From: Mesorhabditis belari
Taxonomy: Eukaryota; Nematoda; Chromadorea; Rhabditida; Rhabditidae
Length of the DNA stretch: 64,000 nucleotides
Assembly: GCA_958450365.1 (NCBI GenBank)
Contig: CAUEEP010000916.1
Span: 682,001 to 746,000 of the forward strand
Direction: 5' to 3'
Positions 56,801 to 64,000 of this stretch are shown here, piece after piece (within the stretch, counting starts at the first letter, position 1; each line of letters starts with the position of its first letter). The notes under the pieces are model-generated. The model worked only from the letters and a program-made list of their open reading frames with translations, was not told the origin of the DNA and did not search any database. Made by a program: the position numbers and the translations under genes.

Positions 56801-59800
56801 TTTTCGTTCAGAAATCTAACAGCAAGAGATTTCACCTCACAAAGAAGTATCACAACTTGGTTTATAAGTGAGTTAGAAGTGCTTTGAAAATTTTTCCGTA
56901 CTTCTTTTCTTTGAATATTTGAATCTAGGGCCGTCGTAGCCGACCGGATAGGAGTCTTGTCTCTTAGTCGGGGGGTCAAAGGTTCGATCTCAGCGGACCG
57001 ACCGGATAGGAGTCTTGTCTCTTAGTCGAGGGGTCAAAGGTTCGATCCCGGCGGCTAGAAAAATTGCTCCCTTTTTGGCATTATTATGGGTTTATGGGTT
57101 TTTTTCTTAACAACATTTGGGTAATAGTAATAGGGGTAACTAATTGTAAGGGTAAAAATTAGCTTTTTCCTCCATTGTGTTGTAATTCATTATCCGTGTC
57201 GAATCAATATACTTTCTTAAAAATTTCATTTTGCGTTTTTTGAAAAGCTGCAAGCCGTCAAATAATGATCGTAAATCTAGAAATGATTTCAACTCAAAAT
57301 ATCGAATTCCAGGACGAGATTCGAAGTCGCGGTCTTTCAGCAGAGATCCTTCTCGAGGCTATCGATTCACTAAAGGTAACGAGCTAACAATAATTGAGAG
57401 TAAACATGTTGCTAATACTAAACGCAAAAAAGCAAAAGATATTTGCGCAGTCCGGGAATCGAACCCGGGTCGCCCGCGTGGCAGGCGAGCATTCTACCAC
57501 TGAACCAACTGCGCTTGGTGGTGGGGGTAAAGGGAAGGCTTTTGTGTGGGCTCGAGAGAGACGCCAAAAGGGAATTAGTTCGTGTATCGCCATAAAATTG
57601 GTTCATAAAAACCCATGCGAAGGAGAAGGGAGTTAATTCGTTGAGAGATCCCTTTTAGGAGCAATTCGCAATCAATCGAATGGGTCGTCATTGGTTACCC
57701 CCATCATTGACTCCATTGTTGAGAGTGGCCGCTTTGGAGATAAAGAAACAAAAGGAAGAGAATCGAAATGCCGAACTGGAGAAAGATCTGAAGAAAAAGG
57801 GAAAACAACCAGGAGACAGTGCGAGACAGAGTAATACAGGTTGGTGTTGGGAAAAGTGATGAGCTACATCTATGGCTTAATCTACAATACCTGCTACCCG
57901 TGCCTACAGTACCACTGACTTACCGTACCACTGACTTACCGTACTCTACTCTACTACCCATGCTAAGTCTACCGTAATGCCTGTAATTGACCTACCGTAC
58001 TACTGACTTAGAGTACTAACTACTGACTTAGAGTACTTACCGTACTAACTACCGAGCTACAGTACTACTGCCTAACTTTCTATATTGGAATAGTTTTAGC
58101 CGAAGCTTCAAAATCTATTTAAACACAGCTATCGTTGATCAGAATTTTGCAGATTCAGAAAGCTCACTGGCGCCGGTGAAAGAAGAGGAAGTGGTGATCG
58201 TTTCCGAAAAATCCCATTGACAAGGTGAGATCTACTGTAAAAGATATTCAAATGTCCAATAACCATTATCCAATATCTTGAGCTAATTATTAAATCATTT
58301 CCAGTGTTCGCCAAAGTGATCAAGAGCTCTCATCACCCGAACTCGACATGGGCGATCAAATGGAGATGCTCAAAAAGCACATGGAAATGGCTCAATTCGA
58401 AAAAGTTTGTGAAATTCGAATGACATTTTTAGAAAAGATTTCTCTTTAAAAAAAGATAAAATTAACATTATAAAGTATTTTGTCAAAAATCCTTTAGAAT
58501 GAGGCCTCAATCGCGTTGGAGGCTGAAAAAGATCTGACCACCTCGTTGCAGCAAGAGGTTTTGTAAATTTTGGATTTAAATATCTAAATTGAAGCTAATA
58601 TCTAAATGACCTACCTTAGAACACTTATCCAACTTTAGATCACCGAATTGAACAGTTTGGTGGCCGATCGAGAGGCGGAGATCGCGAATTTGAATGAAAC
58701 CGTCGAGGATCTGATGGCGCAACTCGATACGGTAAAAAGGGTCAGTTTTTAGGGAGTTTTTAGGGAATTATTAAAAAGAAGAGCTGACTAAAAAGCAGCG
58801 TATAGGTGCGGCTATCCGGCGCCATCACTTACTCAAAGTCCCTTTGACTGGGGTCATAGACCAGCGAAGATGCAAGTCCTGTACGAGTGGTAACGGAGTC
58901 GGGTTGCCTGAGAACGCAGCCTTAAGCGGGTGTTAAACTTCATCTAAGGCTAAATATGGCTACGAGACCGATAGCAAACAAGTACCGTGAGGGAAAGTTG
59001 CAAAGAACTTTGAAGAGAGGGAATTATTAAAAAGAAGAGCTGACGAAAAAGCATATAATCTACAGAAATTTAACAAAAAAACTTTAGGAAAAATCGGATA
59101 TCGAAAAAGATGTGGAGTTGCTGCAGGAAAGACTCCAATCGGCTGTTGACCCTTTGCAAAGGATCAAGAGGACTTTAAGTGGATGTGAGTTTAATCAAGA
59201 GGACTTTAAGTGGATGTGATATCTAAGTACTTATAATTAATGCATAGTACTATTTGGAAAAGATACAGTAAATTTCTAAAGTACTATCATCATTACAAGT
59301 ACAATATTTCCAGTATCCAACGACGATCACGGAAACGGTTACACAGCTGAAATCGAGGAGAGCCCAAGAGAAGAAGAAAATGGAGAAGAGCAAAGAGATC
59401 CACAAGATCCTGAATCAAATGAAATGAGTCGATTGGATCCACTTGGATCATCTCCATGTCTAATCAATGAAACGATTTTGGAAGAGGATGAGGAAGGGAA
59501 CCAATCACAGAGGAGTCTCAGACAGGTCAGCTGGAAAAGACTCTAATCTTAGACTTAGCCGACTCTAATCTTCGTACAAACATTTGCCATCTAGTGCACT
59601 GATTTGTGTTCTCATTTATGGCAAAAGTTAGAGAAGTGCATGCGCTAGGTACAAGTTTACGTGGGCCATCAAAATTTGAGATTTGGCTTGAAGTTCTGTT
59701 ATCAAAGTCTAGTACAGCTGAGAAAGCAGATTTGAACACTGAATTCATCGTATAAACTTCTTTCTCTTGACAAGTTAAGATACCGGATAGCTCAGTGGTT

Positions 59801-62800
59801 AGAGCAATTGCTTCGAAACAAATTCAGAAATTGATTTCATTTCCAGGTACTCCCACCCGTCGATCCCGAGTCTGAAGCCGATTTGATTCAAAGTGAAGAA
59901 TGTGAGCCTGAAAGCTTGCCGAACAAAGAAATCCCTTCAGAAATGGAAGAACTTGAAGAAACACAAGAAGATGATCAGAATACAGTCATTGAGAATGAAT
60001 CGGCCGAACAAGAATTTGAAGAAATTCAGGAAAAAAATGAAAATGAGGGATCAGCTCGTGAATTGGCTGCTCCACTCGTTGACGAGGTACTCGAAAAAGT
60101 ACAAGAGGAAGCCGAGAAACATATTGATGAACTCAACGATGAAAGAAAGATCAGTGCATCGAGTCATTTGGATTGCGATTTAGTGGAGAGGAAGAAGAGC
60201 TCATCGACGAGCGCTGATGGGGTGTCTCTTGATTCAAAGTGAGTGCAAAGATTTGTAATATCGGTTTCCAAAAAGATATCTATCAGAGACGTGCGCTCGA
60301 CGGCGAGCGATTACGCGGGCGCACAAAGAATACCTCGCCAGTCATTTGCATAGGGATTCTTTTGCTTTGCCGATGAGAAAAAGACGATATTTAGCTGTAA
60401 ATTTGTACCCAGGAGCTTTCAGAGTCGGGGAATCGATTGAACCTATTCATTTTTTTACTTCTAAACCTAGTAAGCTAATTTTAGGCCTATGCTGTTTGTT
60501 ACAGGGTTCTTGCCTATTTTATAAACTCTAGGTTGTCTTCTTATCATTACTGATCTGGTCAGTAAGACCTACAGTAGATCTACAGTACTGATCTGGTCAG
60601 TAAGACCACTACAGTAGACCAGCCAGATCGGCTGACCTACTGTAGAACTACCCATTGACCCTTGACCTGGCTTCTGACTAGGTTTATAGGCTTTAGATCC
60701 TATTCTTGGAAGATCACTGTTCACTAAACATAAGGATTCAAATTGTTAGCTTTCGGCTGTGTTATCCTAGAATACCTAAAAGCACGATACCTAGAATCAC
60801 AATTGAAAATCTCATTCCAGAGCCACAATCAACTCCGAAAACGATCACCACGATTTATCCGCGCTTATCGAAGAGCCAGAATTGATAAAGATTGAAGAAG
60901 AAATCGAAAATGTGAAAACTCTTCACGAGCAGAATAGCGTTTCATCGGAGAAAACCGGCACAACAGCCATCTATTTGGGTGAAAGTCAAAGTTTTGAGAG
61001 TGCAGGCACAGATGAGACGAAAAAGAGTGGAGAGGAGGGAAATGACGGGAATCACAATGGATCCATCGACATTTTGAGTCCAATCAAGGAAAGTCCAGGG
61101 CTCTCAACATCACATAGTCAGGTGTGTTTTATCTAAAGTTTAGAGTTCTTCTGAACTTTTGAAATTCTAAAATGTGGTGCACTAAAAGGAAAAGGTTACT
61201 GGAATTTTTAGTTTACTAGACAAGAAAGCCTTTCTTTCCATGTAATCCTTTGGAAATCATGGTTTAAGTTAGCTCATTGACTTACGTTAACTTTCTAGAC
61301 AATTGGATTACGGTAACTTTTAGTCTTTTAATCAAAAACGCTTTTGAAGTTTTGGAAAAACTTTCCCTCCTACTGTCAATTCTTTTTTGATGATATAAAG
61401 CCGAATTACTTTCCTTTGGAATTATGATAGCCTAGGGGATAGTACGATAGAACGTCAGGCGACCAAACACTTCCCCACGCCCTGGTTCGATCCCTCCTAC
61501 TGTCAATTCTTTTTTGATGATATAGACCCGAATTACTTTCGTTTGAAATTATCCCGATAGCCTAGGGGATAGTATCGTACTATAGTACGATAGTACGATA
61601 GGACGTCAGGCGACCAAACACTTCCCCGAAGCCCTGATTCGATCCCTCCTACTGTCAATTCTTTTTTCCTTACAAACAGTTACAAGTTAAGTTATAAAAA
61701 TCAATTTTTAAGCTTTCTAAAGTGTCTATGGACATTAATAAGCCACATAAAGCTCCTAAAATTTCAAAAATTTAGTCTTACAGTCTCTTAGCTCAAGAGA
61801 AACAGATTAGTGTGCAATTATATATTTAGTAAACCAAAAACAACCTTAGGAAGGCTCAAATCGATCGCGTATCTCAAGCCAAGGCTATGATCCGTACGAT
61901 TTAACAAATACGGAAAGAAGAGAGAAAAGAAAAGCCTCACCAGATCCGGAGATTACGAAAGAAGAAGTCGAAGCGGATGAGATCGTGAGGTAAGCATGAA
62001 TCAGATTACTGTAACTGGATTGTTTTTAGAATCCTTTCTGCAAGAAGCACTCCACCAGAGTCTGACGATGAAGAAAAGGAGAATCGCGATTCGAATAACG
62101 AAGTTTTCTCACCACAAGAATCTGAGGAAGAGAAAGAGGTAAAGGTTTGGGTTTAAAATTGAACAAAAAAGGGGAAATCTATTGCCGTTCTTGGGATTGC
62201 CGTTCTTGGGATTGCCGTTCCTGGGATTGCCGTTCTTGGGATTGCCGTTCCTGGGATTGCCGTTCTTGGGATTGCCGTTCTTGGGATTGCCATTCTTGGG
62301 ATTGCCGTTCCTGGGATTGCCGTTCTTGGGATTGCCGTTCTTGGGATTGCCGTTCTTGGGATTGCCGTTCTTGGGATAGAATCTGAGTCATCATTTTTTA
62401 GATACCACCAGAAATCGAACCCTTAGCCCTTCGATTATCGAGTCGATCCGGTTCTGAAGCCGAAGAGGAAAGTCAAGAGCAATACTTCCAAGAGCCGGGT
62501 TTGTTTTTCAAGAATTGAAATTGAAAAATTGAAAATTAACACAGTACTGCTTATTGGAGAATTTTAGACGCAAAAGCCGAGCTGCAATTGCTGTCGGATC
62601 AAGTCCGAGAATTGTACAATATCAAGGACAATCTCGAGGAAAGACTTGGTGCTTGGAATCCGGATATGTAAGTGAAATTGCTTGCTTTAATATTGCTTTA
62701 ATATTTCATAAATAGCTCTAACAATACAGTTCGAATATCTATTAAAATCGAATATTTATAAAGATTTAGTTGCTATCAAGGCTGCGATCTGACATCAGGC

Positions 62801-64000
62801 GATCTCAACGCCGAGATGGAAGCTGGAGAAATTGAGGTGAAAGATTCTGATAAAAGCCTTAAAGCATGACTCGGTTCCCGTACCTCGTAACAACAGTTAC
62901 AGTAGCCCAATTGTCATTGTAGTGAGGTCATACAGATTGCCATAACATCAGCTAACGTAGAGCAAAGATATCTGGGGCTACTGTAGCTGGGGCTTCTTTT
63001 AAATTCGTTTGTAATTTTGTTAAATTTTAGTTTAAAAAAGTTGCATCTTACGTGTTCGAGTTGCTGGAATCTGATTACGAGATTGAAAATACGGGAAATG
63101 AGATGAAACCGGATGAAAGACGAGAGTTAAGAGCTCGAGTCATTGAGAGAATTGTCGAACATCTACATGATCTATTGAGGTGAGTTTTTAAAAAATCTAC
63201 TATTTATAAAAGAGCAGTTTCTGTCCGTCCATATGTCCGTCCACCTGTTAGTCCGTCTGTCAGTCCGTCTGTCAGTCCGCCTGTCAGTCCGTCTGTCAGT
63301 CCGCCTGTCAGTCCGTATGTCCGTCCGTCTGTCCGTCCGCCTGTCAGTCCGCCTGTCAGTCCGTCTGTCCGTCCGTCTGTCAGTCCGTCTGTCAGTCCGT
63401 CTGTCAGTCCGCCTGTCAGTCCGTCTGTCAGTCCGTCTGTCAGTCCGTCTGTCAGTCCGCCTGTCAGTCCGTCTGTCCGTCCGCCTGTACGTCCGTCTGT
63501 CCGTACCGGGATTTTCTCGGCTGTGTTTTGACCAACAAAGAACTTCTTTAGAAAACCTTAGAATATATTGTAATTGTGTTATTTAAAACAAAATTTTTAA
63601 AGAAGTAAAGCTTGGTGAAACATCCGACATTACGGGAGTTCGAGCCCGGGTAGGCTGGGCGGTAGAGAAGCGCGCTGCCGACTGAGTAACGGCGACGGTC
63701 CCATATCGGTCTCAAAATATCGTGAAAAACTCGCTGTTTGCTGTTCAGCTATTATTGATAATAATTCGATATCTTTCAGAAATGACGACCAATTGGAGCC
63801 CGAACTTTCCCCAACTGCTCAACAATTGGGAATGTATGCTCGCGGGAAAAAGTACAATATGATACAAGATGGACCACCACCGTAAGAATGATGAGAAGAT
63901 GAGATTATTTTAAAAACCTCTTCAGTTTAATGTCTGACGATGATTCATTTTTGGAAGCTCGTACCCCGAAAGATGCTCGATCTGTGGCAAGTCGAGATGG
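50819..64000 (+). CDS. Large FHA-domain / acidic coiled-coil protein (FHAD1-like), 3' end off the window
   Basis: Exons: 50819-51019, 51360-51482, 51711-51797, 51846-51923, 52061-52259, 52366-52446, 52491-52548, 52596-52643, 52733-52830, 53149-53264, 53304-53354, 53399-53466, 53504-53591, 53647-53754, 56682-56795, 57313-57375, 57659-57855, 58153-58224, 58305-58404, 58498-58557, 58639-58731, 59088-59184, 59314-59525, 59847-60238, 60821-61121, 61850-61989, 62030-62138, 62402-62498, 62568-62667, 62770-62836, 63031-63179, 63780-63881, 63926-64000. Phases agree; about 1,315 residues so far. Residues 68-130 look like the second half of an FHA fold (HASLEYN, YWLKDHSLTAHTTVNG, LNTGDLVCFG). Basic Ser/Arg linkers, coiled coils (ITELNSLVADREAEIANLNE) and a very acidic Glu/Ser-rich region follow. 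The layout recalls human FHAD1. Least certain joins: 53754 to 56682 (across the nested gene; read-through stops at 53823) and 57855 to 58153. Confidence 0.75.
51200..51320. repeat. AACCAAATTTAGAGAG imperfect tandem repeat
   Basis: Five units of about 24 bp in the first intron of the FHA gene. Confidence 0.8.
53035..53105 (+). tRNA. tRNA-Gly (anticodon GCC)
   Basis: 71 nt including discriminator A. Acceptor GCGCAGT pairs with ACTGCGC, D-arm TGGTTCAGTGGTAGAA, anticodon arm CTCGCCTGCCACGCGGG with GCC, T-arm CCGGGTTCGATTCCCGG: all stems intact. The trailer AAATATCTTTTGCTTTTT ends in a Pol III T-run. It lies on the sense strand of an FHA-gene intron (52831-53148). Confidence 0.97.
53838..56520 (-). 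CDS. Unrecognised protein, nested antisense in an intron of the FHA gene
   Basis: Exons (-): about 56520-56465, 56346-56291, 56082-56025, 55918-55803, 55763-55643, 55058-54853, 54468-54346, 54281-54210, 54167-54074, 53998-53838; phases agree to TAA 53840-53838. Order: SKNDIAVSFACGMLQKTEPH, then CGFVIDSKIPLWAYREEERL, CEQDVVYKVRAHGVKDPIEK, VQFSNESLNSICLTVSVDGV (beta-rich feel), a Ser/Pro/Arg-rich basic linker (54853-55058), then GVTEEHFKRLEELLP, TDELWMLTYYFVMDVFVSMG, HACEKKIFWEPEMTLECLVV and an acidic tail ending VEWFNKL. At least 330 residues. I recognise no family. The start is unresolved: no ATG precedes the first exon in frame. Its introns carry a tRNA-Gly gene on the same strand and a foldback. 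Confidence 0.75.
54679..54749 (-). tRNA. tRNA-Gly (anticodon GCC)
   Basis: 71 nt, the same as the copy at 53035-53105 by eye. It lies in an intron of the nested minus-strand gene on that gene's sense strand. The conserved leader segment (to about 54850) continues to the GTGGGT donor that opens the intron, so the segment begins at or next to the exon boundary. Confidence 0.97.
55085..55512. mobile_element. Foldback element, arms about 170 bp
   Basis: Left: ACTGTATATAATCTAATAGA, GCGTCGCGTAGTC, GGCACGAGTACATTTC. Right: GAAACAAATGTACTCGTGC, ATTACGCGACGCTC and TCTATTAGAGTATTTATGGT. A CTTT microsatellite lies inside the left arm. Within an intron of the nested gene. The outer ends resemble MITE families 1/2 loosely. 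Confidence 0.8.
56930..57060 (+). other. Tandem tRNA-like pair
   Basis: GTCGTAGCCGACCGGATAGG, then GTCAAAGGTTCGATCTCAGC, then a second unit of 66 bp with nearly the same sequence ending GGTTCGATCCCGGCGGC. The A-box region is atypical and the B-box is good. No clean cloverleaf. In the FHA-gene intron 56796-57312. Confidence 0.6.
57444..57514 (-). tRNA. tRNA-Gly (anticodon GCC)
   Basis: 71 nt, intact like the other two. It lies antisense in an FHA-gene intron (57376-57658). It shares about 200 bp of flank with the 54679 copy, from AACATGTTGCTAATACTAAA to TTGGTTCATAAAAACCCA. Confidence 0.97.
57895..58070. repeat. CTGACTTACCGTACTA-type irregular repeat
   Basis: Variable units of tgacttaccgtac and gacttagagtact in an FHA-gene intron. 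A similar gatctggtcagtaagacc repeat lies at 60550-60640. Confidence 0.75.
58798..59017 (+). pseudogene. 28S rRNA fragment inserted in an intron
   Basis: Contains the conserved LSU stretches ATCTAAGGCTAAATATGGCT, ACGAGACCGATAGC and AACAAGTACCGTGAGGGAAA followed by AGAACTTTGAAGAGAG, preceded by the divergent upstream region. Only about 215 bp of the 5' part of 28S. A 36-bp direct repeat with one mismatch (58762-58797 and 59018-59053, starting AGGGAATTATTAAAAAGAAG) flanks it. Lies in the FHA-gene intron 58732-59087. Confidence 0.92.
59780..59825 (+). other. tRNA 5'-half-like fragment
   Basis: GGATAGCTCAGTGGTTAGAG with GCAATTGCTTCGAA after it, and no T-arm. It lies 20 nt upstream of the acceptor of exon 59847-60238. 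Confidence 0.55.
60288..60480. repeat. GCGCCAG-GCGATTACG repeat, copy 3
   Basis: gtgcgctcgacggcgagcga with ttacgcgggcgcacaaagaa, then homology to 42790-42935. In an FHA-gene intron. Confidence 0.75.
61425..61655 (+). other. Two tRNA-like elements in a 130-bp direct duplication
   Basis: Units at about 61430-61500 and 61556-61650: GATAGCCTAGGGGATAGTA, then CCCTGGTTCGATCCCTCC (B-box) or a variant with GATTCGA. Shared flank TACTGTCAATTCTTTTTTGA. In an FHA-gene intron. Confidence 0.65.
62178..62380. repeat. 15-bp tandem repeat (attgccgttcttggg)
   Basis: Thirteen units with few substitutions, filling most of the FHA-gene intron 62139-62401. Length divisible by three gives artefact frames on both strands. 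Confidence 0.98.
63223..63510. repeat. GTCCGTCTGTCA 8/12-bp tandem repeat
   Basis: About 290 bp of gtcagtccgtct and gtcagtccgcct in the FHA-gene intron 63180-63779. The RLSVRLSV frame is an artefact. Confidence 0.98.
63625..63705 (-). other. tRNA-like element
   Basis: The minus strand reads GTCGCCGTTACTCAGTCGGC, AGCGCGCTTCTC, then CCGGGCTCGAACTCCCG (a well-paired T-arm). The middle is wrong for an anticodon arm. In the same intron as the GTCCGTCT repeat. Confidence 0.6.

Noticed and set aside
62147..62394. CRSWD and QERQS repeat peptides
   Set aside because: Intronic 15-bp tandem repeat between two phase-matched exons of the FHA gene.
1..64000. CRISPR array or bacterial operon
   Set aside because: Tandem repeats here have no unique spacers and the genes are intron-rich eukaryotic.

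Overview
The window reads as nuclear DNA from a nematode. Introns are short (many are 37-50 nt) and end in TTTCAG or TTTTAG. Several ATGs sit just behind a TTTCAG/TTTTAG with no upstream exon, as expected for spliced-leader acceptors. A RING-box gene, a glucuronyltransferase gene and a CCDC130-like splicing-factor gene lie head to tail as a probable operon. I cannot name the genus. All exon joins below were made by hand from reading frame and splice sites, without transcript data.

Layout. 1-254: 3' end of a non-LTR retrotransposon ORF. 513-3017 (-): class II histone deacetylase. 4421-5161 (-): intronless eIF2-beta-like gene. 5.2-10 kb: repeats and one MITE. 10266-19031 (-): SSDP/SSBP (LisH, proline-rich) transcription cofactor whose introns are swollen by microsatellites, foldbacks and a mariner-type element. 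20925-24866 (+): rbx-1, GT43 glucuronyltransferase and CCDC130/YJU2B-like genes. 24981-27809 (-): MFS sugar-transporter-like gene. 27.8-31.9 kb: repeats. 31929-32918 (+): possible small Thr-rich/Gly-Asn-rich protein. 33950-42554 (+): 3-phosphoglycerate dehydrogenase in ten exons, with a last intron of 4.4 kb packed with mobile elements. 43-48 kb: foldbacks and tandem repeats. 48091/50819 to beyond 64000 (+): large acidic FHA/coiled-coil protein gene. Inside one of its introns lies an unrecognised multi-exon gene on the opposite strand (53838-56520).

Non-coding content is the most unusual part. There are three intact intronic tRNA-Gly(GCC) genes, two of them carried in a shared segment of about 200 bp. 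About a dozen degenerate tRNA-like elements carry A-box and B-box sequence. In two of these the D-arm has been expanded into a minisatellite, and one forms the loop of a foldback of about 470 bp. A 28S rRNA fragment is flanked by 36-bp direct repeats. There are at least six short inverted-repeat element families and two near-perfect palindromes. Two otherwise well-supported introns lack a 3' AG, and one transporter junction does not keep frame; these could be assembly errors or real lesions.

The genes do not form one pathway. Only the three-gene operon and the nested antisense pair are likely to be linked in expression. I found no clearly new biochemical system. The best candidate for something undescribed is the tRNA-like element family and its habit of amplifying its own D-arm.
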